From the NCBI GenBank assembly GCA_008694505.1, contig VZDJ01000301.1:1093485-1157484 (forward strand): a stretch of 64,000 bases of DNA. Reading direction: 5' to 3'. Made by a program: the position numbers and the translations under genes. This document shows, one piece after another, positions 10,401-23,004 of this stretch. How positions within the stretch are numbered: position 1 is the first letter of the stretch; every line of letters starts with the position of its first letter. Below the pieces are notes generated by a model. That model made no database searches. It was not told the DNA's origin and saw only the letters and a list, made by a program, of their open reading frames with translations. This DNA is from Cyanoderma ruficeps. Its lineage: Eukaryota > Chordata > Aves > Passeriformes > Timaliidae.

Positions 10401-13200
10401 CAACACTGTTGACCTCAAGATGTGTGATGGCAGATGAAGATTAATGGTGAGGAATATGGATGGATCAACTGCTAGATTCTGTACACAAAATTTGCCATGT
10501 CTGTGAGATATGTATGTTGAGCTCTCCTGCTGGTCTCTGAGCAGACCCAAGGCAAGCTCAGCCCCAGCCAGGTAAGATTCAGCTCAAGACCCCAAACTGT
10601 GGAGTTGAGTCTGGCTGAGACCCCAGACCAACATACCCAGCACCAACATGGCCACGGCTCAGTCTAGTGCTGGCTTTAGTCCAGGCCAGACAGGGGCTCA
10701 CATCTGTCTGCAAACACTGCACTGCCATCCTCTCCGGCCAGCCAGGTCTGATCCTGCAGGGCTCTGTGCTCAGAGAGTGCCTCATGATGCACTCCCCATC
10801 ATTTCAGGTCAGATTAACCACAAACTGTAGGAGAAACTCCTGTACTTCACTGTGCTCAAGAACTGTGCAAACCAGGCTGGGGAAGCCATTCAGCAGATTC
10901 GGGCTGTCCTTAGATGGTGCAGCTGACCAAAAGAAAGTTATTTGCAGGTGACTGGACAGCAGAAAACAAGTCATCCTGCTTGCAGCAGCAGAAAACATCA
11001 CAAATATGCAAGTTACAGTCACTTTCCAGAAAAGGAGAGGGAGGAATAGGTGGAGACCTGCTCAGAGGTGATTAAGTGGATGGAGTCATATGCCCTAACC
11101 ACAGTGCACCTGCTCTCAGGCTCTCCTGCTGCAGCCCTTGGCACCCTCACCTCGCCTTCCCACACTGCCACATCAATGCAAACCCGATGCACCTCTCCGT
11201 GCCCAAGGCAGCTCAAGAATTCCCAGCAGTGCAAGAATGGGAGCAGGGAGAGGGGCAGAGCTGAGGTAGGGAACTGGAAAGGGTAAGAGAGAGGGCAAAG
11301 AGCCCTGTGGCCACTGCTTGTATGAAACATGGAAAGGATCAAAGGAACAGCAGCCCCATTCTCCAAACATCCCCTGCCCTGCAAGAGCCGTATGGGCCAA
11401 GGCTGCCCGCAGCAGGCACACAGCTGGTGTGGCCACCAGCATGGCTTTCTTGGGCTCCAGTCTCAATGAAATGGAGGGCAAGTTTGCCAGGACTGTCTTG
11501 CCATTTTGGCAGCCAGCTAACACCGTCGACTGCCTGCGGTTAGAGAGTGCCCTGCAGGCAAGAGCACCAGAGGCCTCTTGTGGGGAATTTCTGAAGAAAA
11601 TCCAAGAGGTTTGGACCATCTGAAAGTGTAGAAAGAAGTTCATAAGAGTAGGAAAAAATTAATGACTCTGTCAGGGAATAGGAAAGCAGCCCTTAAGCAA
11701 TGAAAGTTTAAAAAGCATGATCATAGGAGATTGCATTCAGCACAGACAGATCCCAGCAGAGAGGATAGGCTGGAGTCCCAAAGTTAAGGCTGTAGGGATT
11801 CTCTGAAGATGTATTTGAGCACAGGTCTCCGCCAAAGATGAATATGTAGGTGTAGAAACTAGGGTTGGCAGAAATGGTTTAACAGTGCATGCCCTGTTTG
11901 TGCTAAAGTCCGAAATATGTGCCATTCTGGAGCAGCCTGCTGGAAGAGGATTTGATATGATCCTGGAAAGACACTGGGACATGAGAATGGATCTCCAAAA
12001 ACATGGATGGGAGAAAAAAAAAAAGAAATCAATCTAGGGATGTGGCAGCATGGTATCTTGACAGGGGCACACTCTCATTACCCTAGCTTCTATCTATTGT
12101 CAGTGTGAACTATTCCCTTTCTTTCTCATAAGGTTGGGTTACCAAGAAGTTAAATTTTTCCTTTTTTGTGTGTGTTAATGGGTAGAGCTGAGGTCAGAAG
12201 TTTTAGTACATACACTATGTCAATGGCCTGAACTGATCATGCAGCCATGATCTTGTCCCAACCCTCAACCTTGAAAAACCGAGCTTTTGCAACAGAGAGC
12301 AGGTGCACACGGATGAAAAGTCTTGTGAATGTCACCTGGTTTCCTTGCAGACTCATACAGATGTACACCCCAGGTATAGATGATGTACATAAATGTGCAG
12401 TGAGGTGGAAAAGAGAGCCCACAAAATAGTCAGGATGAGGATGGTCCTCAGAAGAATTAAAGTTGTTCTCGTCTATGTGCTAACTCAGCTGCCAGTGACC
12501 ATGAGGCTCTGTCTTGAGCATCACAAACGAAAAAGATTCATCAGGGACGTGCTAAGAAATGCTGGGCTCAAACACCAAGTTTGCTTTCTAATGGAAATGA
12601 CCTGCTAGATATTGAACATTGTGGGTTATTTGCTGGTGCCAATGGGGAACAAGTCACACAAGACTAATTCATAAACATCAGAACTCAAAATATTAATTCT
12701 TGGCTTGCAAATGAATGTCACTTCAGTTAAGGAGATGCTGCCTTGTAATTGCAAACATTGGAGCCCCTGAGGCTTTTATGGGCATGAGGATCAAAACAGC
12801 CAAGCTGTTCTGATCCAGTGCAGTGGTACACACAGCACTACTACAAATGAAAAGAAAAAAAGGACAAAAAAAATCTCCTTCTCCAAGAACTAGGCAGCTA
12901 AATATTGTGGTCTGACCATGTTACTCTGGTAGAACGAGGTGAGGATAAACCACATGAAAGACAACTTGTCCACACTAGAAAGCCAGCTGGAGCTGGTGTT
13001 GTAAAATGCTGTCACCTGCCCTCTGCAGTGGATCCCAGCTGGCCACTCTGTTCCTGAGCAAAAGTAGCTTTAGCTCTGGGAAGTTCAAAGACAGCTCATG
13101 ATCCTGGGCAGCTTGTCTTCTGCTCTGTACCCACGACCCACCACTTGGACAAAGTCTGTCATTCCAAAGCAAGACAATTATACCCAACATCATTAGCCAC
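7401..13200. other. No confident gene; unique sequence
   Basis: Nearly 6 kb of single-copy DNA. Overlapping frames of 60-156 codons on both strands contain no recognised domain. A short ATG-led hydrophobic frame at 7722-7802 is described separately. A CTCF-like 17-of-19 match on the minus strand lies at 7586-7604 with a mismatch at a core G. An A11 run occurs near 12014-12024. No LINE, tandem array or RNA gene was recognised. Confidence 0.5.
7722..7802 (+). CDS. Speculative first coding exon with signal-like peptide
   Basis: An ATG at 7722 opens a 27-codon frame beginning MLKVLQPQ and continuing LPTWLLLLWLFSY, a basic start followed by a hydrophobic core as in a signal peptide or anchor. It runs directly into GTAAGT at 7803-7808, a near-ideal U2 donor. 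The base at -3 is T, a weak Kozak context, and no partner exon, upstream promoter or homologue is recognised. Leucine-rich short frames near donors occur by chance, so this is most likely fortuitous. It is recorded because no other ATG-donor pair in the window looked as tidy to me. Confidence 0.08.
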
Positions 13201-13440
13201 AAAACAATTAATTCGCAAGTCCAAAGTGCTTATACAAAGAAGATGAAGATAAGGAGAACAAACCCTTTGCAAATCCAGCAGAGCATTGACTGTCTGCATA
13301 TGCCTCACTTAATTACCTATTCAAAAGGAACAAAGCGTCTTTCGTACTGTGACTCCAAAAATTAATTAGTCTCAGATCTCATTAAATAAAGATCCAGTTC
13401 AACTCTAATTAAATTAGTCTGCCTTTGACAATCAGCTGCA
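13201..13440. promoter_or_regulatory. Candidate conserved enhancer-like segment
   Basis: This non-repetitive AT-rich block packs several developmental factor cores: CAATTAATT near 13205, TTTGCAAAT at 13266-13274 and TGCATATGC at 13295-13303 (both POU/octamer-like), TTAATTA near 13309, ATTAATTAG at 13361-13369, and TAATTAAATTA at 13406-13416. It is not simple sequence and has no meaningful frame. This is the densest POU plus homeodomain cluster I saw. Function and conservation are inferred only. Confidence 0.28.
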
Positions 13441-16400
13441 GTCTAGCTATTGAAGGTAGCAAGCTCCTTTTCCTCACATCTCTCCCAGGTGTCAGCAGAG
13501 GCAGGGGTGCTGGCAGCATCAGCATGGAGCAGGAGCAGGATGCCCACGGGCCTGGGGAGTGGCTGGCACACAGGAAACCTCTCGGACTTCAGGTCTTCTG
13601 TTTCAAGAGCTAATGTTTCAGGGAGAACCAGCCTCTCTGCAGCCAGACAACACGCATTCATCAGTATATTTCAGCATGTTCTGCTTTTTGTCACTGTTAC
13701 TGCTGTGTTCAGGCCCAGATATCCCACATAACCCTGCAAACTCTCTTTCTCTGACTGCTGCAGCAGACTCAGCCTGGGCTCAGCAGTTGTTCTCTTCATG
13801 GTTTCCCAGGGACAAACACGAGGCAAAGACTCATGCTCTGGGCTTCAGCTAGAGGATGAAGGACAAGGAGGAGATACAGTTTCTACAAAAAAAAAGAGGG
13901 AGGCTGAAGTTTATTACATCACCCTATCCCCACTGGTGCTGACACAGAAAATCTGCCCTGTGAGGGCTGAATCCAGCTTTCAGTACAGGCTTCCTTCTGT
14001 GCCACTTGAGAATGGTGGGATCTCAACCACAGCAATACCTTTCCTGCTGAGCTGGTGCCTTGCAAGTCTCGTTATCCTGCAGCTGATAGAGGACAATTCA
14101 CCTCCCACATTTTCTGCTGTTCTGTCAGACCTTGAAGAAAAGCTTAAAGGAGAGGGACCAGGCTCATCCTTGGGTTAAGGGGGTGGGTTACAGCACACCA
14201 GACTCACCGGGACCCTACCTGCAGCATTTTATCATTCTTTAATGTTTTCCAGCTTTGGGAATAATAACCCAGTCATATATCGTTCACTAGTTAGCTAATT
14301 TTAAACTTGAAGGAGCTTTTTGTGCTCACAGCTTCTTCTAGTAACAAGTTACACCATGTAATGGCTCAGTGTGACAAGAGCAACTCTGATAAAAGGAAAG
14401 AAATGCACAGCTACAAATTGCAGGCTCTCTCCTTTGGATTGTTCTGCACTTCACAGCCACCAATTTACTTTTATGCTCCAGAGAGAAAGTGAGCAGGAAG
14501 CATCTGGATAACCTTCTCCATGTCACTCACTAGTTAGTGGACTCCTCTTCCCCTTTCCCTCACTTTTTTGAGGTTGGGATTATCACCTCCTTAGCTATCT
14601 CTTTTATCAGAACTGCTTCATGTCTTTACTCATCAATTGATTCTTTTGAATCTTGACTAAATTACCGGAAACCTAAATGTTTCTCAAAAAATCATTGTGA
14701 AATATAATGAGCAAGAAACTCGGGGTAACTGCCACACCTAAATAGCTTTTACTCCTGTAACATTTTACATCTCCCGAGAGCAGGAAAATTCATAGAGGCA
14801 AGGAGATTATAACTGTGACTAGATCAACAGTGACAAACCACAGATAAGCGTTTCTGAGAATTTGCATAATAATCTGTGTGCCAATGAGCTGTCAATAAAA
14901 CCTGACTGAATAGTAACCTTGTAAAATGAAGTCCAACTCTTCAGCAAACACCCACATTAACTTTCTCCGGCAGCATCATTATCCACTTCAATCTGAAATA
15001 CCACCTCTGCAAAAGACCACATGCAGACCTCCTTGTGCCTTCATCACTCCAAGGTGGCTATCAGGTGCTGTCAGGACAGCCAGTGTCCTTACTCATTCAG
15101 GAAATGCCTGCTCCAGCAGAAAGGCAAATGGACCTACCGATTCCCCTCCTCATTTCCCAGGCAAGTATTGCTGCTCCTAACCCCACCAAACATCCATGCT
15201 CAGATCTGTGGAAACTTGCAGTGTTCCAACAAGTTCAAGTTACCCTGAACTCCTTGCAATCCAAGAGCTCCCAAAGTGCCCCCACATTAAGGAGATTACA
15301 CAAAAATGTGAAATGCTCCAGTCATTTGAAATCACCATGTGACCAGCACAGACTAAAGGGACATTACTGGACTGCTTTGGATGGTTCTGTAAAGCCTTGG
15401 AGCTTGGGATTCAAGCAGCACTAGGAGATGCATACACATCCCTTAAGAGGTATCAGGCAGAGATGGAGAGGCGCAAAGAATAGCTGTAGTGGGGCCTTGG
15501 CTCAGACCGGATCTGTATGCCAACCACATCCAGATGCTGCAGCTCTTCTTATCTGATAAGACCTTCTAGGAATCAGTGAATGGAAACCATTCTGTACAGG
15601 AGAGATACGTGGTGGTGCTGGGGAACAGGACAGGAAATGTAAACCACTAGAGAGAGACAGACCTGAAGGAACTGAGCCATTTTCTCAAGCATAACTAAAA
15701 AGGAGTACGTGTTCCAGTTTGCATCCCTACAGCACACATACAGAAACCTCCAGAGAACAGTTAAGGTGTCTTTCCTCAGGGTCTGGTGCAGTGTGACAGT
15801 GTGAATACCCTGTTCCCATTTCTCCTTACAGAGGTTTCAGCAGAAGGTGGTATTGTCTTTGCAAGAAAGCTTTAAAGAACATTTATAATAACACGCTTTT
15901 CCTCCCTCTGCCTTTACAACTTCCCTACTTTCCTTTTGGAACTGGCTAGTTCCCACTGCTACTGACAGATGTTCAGGAAAATTCCCAATTCTTACAAATT
16001 TTATGCTGCCTGGTGATCAGGTAGGTAGAAAACACAAGTGGCCTGTGTTCTTTAAAGGGAAGGATGCAAGAAATGGTTCAGCCTTCATCAGATTTAAATT
16101 AATCTTAATGAGAGCATCTATAAAACTAGGATGTAGGAGAAGTAGCCATGGGGGAGACTATTTTATTAAACACCAGAGGATCCCTTTGTCCATCAGGGGA
16201 TGTCTCTGCTCTGCATATATAATGCTTTTTATTACATTGCAGCCTCAATATAATGCAGCAGGGGAAAGTTCTGGAGAAAAACCCAAACAAAACCAAACCA
16301 ACCCAACAAACCAGCCCTTCATTATCCACGAGACAAAGCCCTAGCAAATCTGACTCCATTATCTGCCAATCACCGAACCCGGTTGCCTCTTGTTAAAATT

Positions 16401-17079
16401 GAAAATGTCATGGTCTGTCTCAGCATGGAAGAAAGAGAGCCTGGACAAGCACTAATTTTACAAGTTTTGCTTTCCCACTGGCATGAGAGGGAACTGGTGG
16501 TGGTTTTGCTGCAGAAGGAAGCAGCTCTGGGCTCCTGTCCCAGAACCCATGCTGCAGGGACAGAGCTGGGGACACACGAAGCAGATGTGCACATGCAAGG
16601 AAAGCCTTGCAAAACACGAGTGACACAAGGTGGGGTTTGTGATTGCAGCTCTGATTGTGACCGCTTGTGCATCACTGCAATGACACAACCTACCTGAGCT
16701 GGGCTTTGGGAGGGACACGTGGAATGGGAGCCAAACATTGCACTGTGCTGCAGGGGATGGCTGCACAGGTGTATCCCTGGACCTCAGGGACACCCACCCT
16801 GTCACTGAAAACAGCCATCGGTGGGCACAGGATTAGCTGCTTTGGAAATGTAAATTTGGACAAGCTCCAGTATGGGTGTGTTACTTGGGATGCCAAATGC
16901 CTTTCTAAGTTAGTATCATTTTAGTGTTGCATTAAGGGAAAAGGAAGCAGGGGAGGGGGAGACCAAGTTCCCCAGCTGGAGCAGAAATAGAGCTTCTCAA
17001 GATGAAAAATGACAGAATGGGCAAGCAGATCCCAGATTCAGAGCAGACTGGGGGGAGCAATGCTCTGCACTGAATGCTC
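13441..17079. other. No gene seen; unique sequence with one A/C-rich tract
   Basis: Single-copy DNA with short overlapping frames and no recognised protein. The segment at about 14800-14920 is AT-rich with AACCACA (RUNX-type) and AGATAA (GATA-type) cores and could be a weak regulatory candidate. An A/C-rich run lies at 16277-16312. Confidence 0.5.
16277..16312. repeat. A/C-rich low-complexity tract
   Basis: A degenerate run of AAACC, AACC and CAAA words with almost no G or T. It belongs to a recurrent class in this window that appears as T/G-rich on the opposite strand. Confidence 0.85.
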
Positions 17080-17149
17080 CTGTTTGAGTGGGGTGGGACG
17101 TGCACAGTGTGTCTCTGTTTGAGTGGGGCGGGACGTGCACAGTGTGTCT
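17080..17149. repeat. Tandem duplication of a 35-bp unit, one mismatch
   Basis: Units at 17080-17114 and 17115-17149 are identical except for one T-to-C change (GGGGTGGG versus GGGGCGGG). A short start of a third copy (CTGT) follows. The near identity suggests a recent slip or unequal exchange. The unit contains GACGTGCAC, so each copy adds an ACGT core. Confidence 0.95.
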
Positions 17150-18948
17150 CTGTCTTGGACCACAGGTGGAAGCCCAGGTTGGCAAGTAAACCAGCAGACA
17201 GCCTTTTTCTCTAAGAGGAGCTCTTAGATTCAAAGCCTTTTCATCCAGGAAAAGAGGTACCAAGAGCTCAAATTTATGCAGTGATGACAAGTTGCAAGAC
17301 AAGGGTTCCACTTCTTGCATTGTACATATTAGAATTTCAAGGGCTTTTGACTTTGTCTAATCAAAACCCATTTTCACTGCAACACTCAAAGACCTTGAAT
17401 GCAATCAAGATAACTCCCTTGCCAAATTTTCTCTGAGTAAACTATTTCTCCTCACGTGCCAAGTTGAATAAAAAGAAAGAGTAACAAGTTTTAACATTTT
17501 TCTCTGCTATTAGTCAGAGAGGAGAGTTAAACCACTGAGCCTTGAGTTTCCACAAAAAAGAATCACTCTAATTAAACAGAAAAAAAAAAAAAAAGCATAG
17601 GGCATTTTATCAAGATTCCTGATAAAGTAACAGGGGATAGAAAAGCTAAGACAACTCAAGCCAAATCATGGTGTTCTCATCTACAGTAAGTTCTGTCTCC
17701 ATGGCTGTGGATGTTGCAGAAGTTCAGTCAGAGCTGCAGACTCTGCACAGTTCCCACAAAGTAGAAACAAAAGCAAGAATCTCTCACGCTGCTTGTGCAC
17801 ATTTCTGCAAGGCAGTGCCTCACCCAGTTCTTAACAGGAAGCTTCCCATTAACAATAAGAGATGGATGACAAATGAATGTTCATATACTCTCCAAACCCG
17901 TTCACTTTTGTTTTGTGCTATAAACCATGCTACTCACACAAGGCTTTCAGGGAACTTCTCTCCTGTGTGTTCTAAATGGACCAAAGTGGTTCTGTGGCAC
18001 ATCTTGCCCCTGCTCTGTACTGCAGGGTGCACAAAGTTTTTTGCAGGAGGATGCTTTACACAGGCTCTGGAAAACTCAAGGATGGGTCTGCATCCCATAG
18101 CCCCCCTTTTCTCACAGCTTGTGTCAAGTATTGGTAGAAAGGGGAGGGGGAAAGTCATCAGTCTTCTGCTTTGGAGGGATGAATGCTAAATCACATCTGA
18201 TACTCTGAGAACAGCCCCCAAGAGCAACCCTACACTGAGGAGCTTGTAGGAATTTCCCACTGACCACCTGCTCTTAAAACTGTAGGGGGAAATCCCACAT
18301 GCTCTGGGATGAAGGGAGTTCAGTTAAAAACAGCCCTTAACACTTACAGCTGCAGGTTATTTTTAATTGAATTCAGATGATGAATGTGAAATAGATGATT
18401 TTGAGTGAGATAAGCAGGGAAATACTTGTTCTTGTCAAGAAGGTAAGGAACAAATAGTTTTCCCAACCAGCTTGGATAGGAACTTTTTAATCACTGAAAG
18501 AGAAATAATGGATCCAAAGTATCAAGGTTTATTTTAATCTAAATTAAGGATTTGATTTAAAATTGTTCAAAATCCAGCTATATTGGATTATTTTGCAGCT
18601 TAGTCTGTAAATTGAAGGTCTTCAGTGCTCGAAATAGCCACAGAGTGAGTCACCAGGAGGTGCAAGTTCATGTCTCTGCACAGACAGAGAGCCTTGAGAA
18701 GTTTCTCTGTCTGTTCAAGGGCTGAGCACAACTCTCTGTCACATCAGCACCATGACTGTCCCAGCTGTGGGGAAAGGAGAGGGGAGATGTTCTCACACTC
18801 ACTCCACTGCAGTTCAGAGCTCCCTACAGACTCCTCACACAACCTCAGAGGCATTGATGAAATTGTCTGGGCAATAGTTCCCCCCCAGAGGAACAGGGAC
18901 AATATTTCCTTTCTCCCACTCTTTGTCTTGTCAATCTATGTGATAAGT
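17150..18948. other. No gene seen; unique sequence with A15 run
   Basis: Single-copy DNA. An A15 homopolymer occupies 17580-17594, with no recognisable retrotransposed gene body on either side and no obvious target-site duplication. A 173-codon GTG/TTG-type frame at 17668-18189 matches no known protein. Confidence 0.5.
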
Positions 18949-18966
18949 CCTTTTACATGTAAAAGG
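18949..18966. other. Perfect 18-bp palindrome
   Basis: CCTTTTACATGTAAAAGG equals its own reverse complement. The next base on each side (T and T) breaks the symmetry. It could form a small cruciform or be a dimer-binding site, but no named factor site was recognised. Confidence 0.9.
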
Positions 18967-21900
18967 TGGTGGGAAACAGCAAGGCAGCCAGAATTTGTGG
19001 CAATCAACAAGTACCTGTAACTAAACTGTGGCTTTGGTCCTGCAGAGCTGCCAGCTGCTTTTCACTGGGCATTTGGATGGGTAATTGGATGCTGAAATGA
19101 AAGCTTCGTAGGCACAATCCACGTCCCTCAGCATTGACAGAAAATAAAAATAGGTTTGATAATTTTGGGGTGTTTTCCACAGAAGCTGACAAAAACATTC
19201 ATCAAAACTAGGGACACCAGACTGAATATTAATGGAGCAACGTGAACATGTGTCCAAACTGCCAGGATGGACATCTCCCACCACCACAAAATCTTATACT
19301 CAGATTTTGAGCTCATTCTGCTCATACACGTGGCAGAACTGTAAAAAAAAAAGACAAAAAACCTTATCTCCAGGCTATTGTTACATGAAAATACCCCAGT
19401 GGAACTTGATCAACACTCATTTTCAGTATAATGAAAAGAACTCACACACAGCTCCTCCCTTTCCCTCAACCCAAGACCTTTGCAGGACATTATTTCCATT
19501 AGAAAACATTAACTGTAAGGGCATATGTGCAAAAGAAAGGGATGAGCAGAGCTGGGAAAAAAAACCAACAAAACATGCCTAAAAGCATACACAGTGTTTC
19601 ACAAGATAATTGGAGAACAAATACAAAGCAGAGCCAGATAAACACAACCAGCCTGTGCCACGTTCTCGTGGCCATCTCAACAGCATTTTAAGACAAAGAG
19701 AAATGGGACAGGAGATTTCTACTGAGACGTTTTCTGGTGTCTCAAAGATTACTAAAAATAAAAATTGGAGTAGAAGCACTACTGAGCAGGCACAGGTGTT
19801 GCACACACTGTGCACGTTCAGAGTCAATGCCTGTACGCTTGGAGGAAGACATAGCTCAGCACAATATGGAACCAGCCTATTTCTTAAAAGCACTCCACAG
19901 CTGCCACATGGCAAAAAAAAAAACCTTACTATGACTCAGCCAGGTGGGATTTGGGCTGGCAATCTCCCTGCAAACATTTTTACAAACCTTCACTACGGCC
20001 CGCCCTTCCATTCTCTCTCTGAAGAGATTCAAGCAAGATGGATAATTTTTATAAAATCATGTTAAGAGAAGGAAAGAAAACCCAACAGTTACCTGGCACA
20101 ATTTAAATGCAAAGTAACTGGAAACCACCATCCAGAGAACTGGAAGAAGAAGTAATGTTTCCCATGGAGCACCATTCCTGCCCCTGCCCCACCCAGGTTA
20201 TCTCTTGGCCAGGTGAGCCACCTCCCAAAGGGAGCATCATTGTGCTCCACCCTGGCTTAGCCCTGGGCTCCAAGCAACTGATCACTGCTAGCTTCCCAGG
20301 GCTCTTTCAGAAGTGGCAGGGCACTTACCTTCTCCCTGGAGTGTAGGCTGATTTGTTAACTAGCTATTGGAATTAGTAATCCTCAGTTGAGTCAACAGTT
20401 AGGCAGTTGCTTATATCACCTTACAAGGAAAAAAATATTGACACTCTTATACTGTCAACAGATCAGAAGTAGGCAAATATAGACAGAGATAGAGTATTCA
20501 GATAACCTGCCAACCCCTGCCAACTACGAGCAAAAACATAAACAGAAGGCTCTCTGCTCTATGAAGATTTGCAGTAGGACAGCAGCTGCATAAGGAGCCC
20601 AGGAAGCATCTTCTGAGTTTCAGGCCAGAGGAACATTATTTTGCTAACTCAAGGACTTTGGTTTCTGCTCAGAAGAGCTGCTGACATAGGCTTGAACAGC
20701 TGGAAAGAAGTGCCTCCATGCCTTTGGCAGAGGCATCAGGAGTTTATAGATTCAGCTGCAGTTGCAAAATAATACAACAGAACTGGAGCAGTCTGGATTT
20801 TGAGCCATTTTAAACCAAAATTCTTAATTTAATTTAAAACAAATCTTGGTGTTGTCCTGCTCATTATGGCTTACTGACAAAGTGTACACAGACATCCTCA
20901 GTCCAGAGCCCTTCCCAGATTTCAGGGATACAGTACATAGCCCTGCTCTTCATCACTCACCATTTTCTCCCACGGCTGGTAAATGTCAGAAGATGTTGAG
21001 CCAGCAAATGGCTCTGATTCCCCTGTCAGAAGCTGTTCCCTTTTCTGTGCCTTCTCCCATTGCTCTGTGTCCTGTAGCCCTCCTCTCCATCTGTACACTG
21101 GATGTCCTCTTGGAGCCACATCCCTGCAGGCTCCTTTCCTCGGGCACCCCTTTATCACCGGGCCATCCTGTACTTCCCATTCTACATGACCTGGGAGGGA
21201 CCAATGCTTTAACAGGTTACTTCTGTGGAAGTAACTGGCAGAACATCTTTCCCTAAACGGCCAAGTGTCCTTTTACAAAATCTGGCTAATTGTTCTTCCT
21301 CTAAGAGCAGCTGGGACAAAGGCTGGGTGAGCAGCCTGTAACCCTTTCAGCAATGAGTTTGGGCTAATACAAATGAAAAACAACTTTGTTGGGCAAAGAC
21401 ACATTCTTTATGGAGGTGTAATCCCCAGGATTGCCCTAAAGGCAATAAGAAACCTCTCCATGCAGCCCCTCGCTCTATTTTTTCTGAGTCAACTCAGAGG
21501 AATCCCTTTCCTCATAAAAACCACACAGACTCTCCAGCAATGACAAGTGGCTGCTTGGGCTAACCACATGAATCCCCACATCCCCTACTTTCTAACACCC
21601 TCTTGGCAAAGCCAAAGGGACACATCTGTTTGTGGTCCTGTGGGGAGTAAATCTCTACCAGAGGCCTGAAGCCCACACCACTCTGGGATAGGTGTGCATG
21701 GAGTAAATGCTGGCTGATGTTCAAATAATCAACCTCAAGGTAGGGCAGAGGGGCAGACATGCAGTAGAAAGATTTTAAGATACCAGCTATACATTTCTCA
21801 ATGTCTATGAAAGTTAAGCTCTGAGGATAGTCATATTGCAAGTTTAGTCTGAGATGGAAGAAGAGAAAATTTAGGCTCAGCCCATCAAGAAATGGGCAAA

Positions 21901-22888
21901 GGTTCAGTATGAGCTGCAATTTCTTCTACCTGAACCAGTTTGCCCAACCCTGGAGATGCTACTCAAGATATTAGCTTTGCTGAGGTTCCCACCTGACATC
22001 TTTGAAGGAAGGCAGAAGGGCTCAGAGAACTCCAACTCCACCTTGGCTTATAAACCTGCCAAACATGTTTCTTGGCAAGGTAGCAGAGTCATTTTCCCAA
22101 AGGCATGGTGGTTTTGCTTTGTCTTTTACCAGGTTCTAGCCCTGTGGTGCTAGCAGTTGTCACTGGGAGACAATCATAAACCAAGAAAGCAAAGCAGGAA
22201 AAAAGTAAATAAATAAAAAACAAACAAAAAAACCCCATTAAGACCACAACGACACACAAAAAGGACATGTTGAGCAGACAAAAGCCAAGATGGATGAAAA
22301 AAAGAAATGACTCATTTCTTTTCATAAGTTTTTTGCTTGCTCCAAAGTAAAACCAAATGGTGGAATAAGTAATTTCCATTGTGTTTAGCTGCTCTCTGTG
22401 GTTTTCACCAGTAGCCACAATTGTCTGCATTGACTTAAGTATTATTTATAAGGTACAAGAAATGAGTTGTGGAAAAGTCAACCGGGGATTTGACAAACTG
22501 CAAGAAAGGGCTTGGAAGTTTTCCTAGTCCTCACTGTGCCTGATACTTACCAGCACAGGCCTCTTTCTGTCTCTTCCCCTTTTGTATCCTTGATAAGAGA
22601 CTTTTGTCATTTCATCCTATTCTGTACTGCAGGCTGAGAACATCTCAACATCAGCAGTGACATGTGCTCTTCCAGCAATAAAAAGAGGAAGCTGCTGGCA
22701 CCACATTTGAGACAGCGTTGGAAATGAAAAAGGGAAGAAGATTGGTGGGTTCTCCAGGAGACCTAAAAGCATCCAGGCTGCAGTGAGGCTGTCACTCCTC
22801 CCAAAACACAACAGACACAGAAGTGTCAGTGCCGCATGTGCAGAGATGCCCAAGCAGACTCTGCACATGGCAGCCTTGACATGATCCA
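18967..22888. other. No gene seen; unique sequence with A/C-rich runs
   Basis: Single-copy DNA. Low-complexity A/C-rich or A-rich runs are seen at about 19559-19576 and 22199-22238 (AAATAAATAAAAAACAAACA then A7C4). No recognised exon, LINE or RNA gene. Confidence 0.5.
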
Positions 22889-23004
22889 TGAAGGCAGTGG
22901 ATTTATTCCTGGGCTGATGGCACCAGTGAAGGCAGTGCATTCACTCCTGTGCTGATGGCACCCAGTGAAGGCAGGGCATTCACTCCTGTGCTGATGGCAC
23001 TCAA
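22889..23004. repeat. Minisatellite, three copies of a 38-39-bp unit
   Basis: Copies lie at 22889-22926, 22927-22965 and 22966-23004, each starting TGAAGGCAG and containing CTGATGGCAC. Copies two and three differ at three of 39 positions; copy one is 38 bp and more diverged. The array is open in one minus-strand frame, giving a repeated CHQHRSEC peptide that has no coding meaning I can support. Confidence 0.93.

Noticed and set aside
17580..17594. A15 tail of a processed pseudogene
   Set aside because: No intronless gene body or target-site duplication was recognisable upstream; same judgement for A16 at 47706-47721.
18744..18754. REST/NRSF left half-site TCAGCACCATG
   Set aside because: The right half (GGACAG type) is absent; half-sites alone are common by chance.
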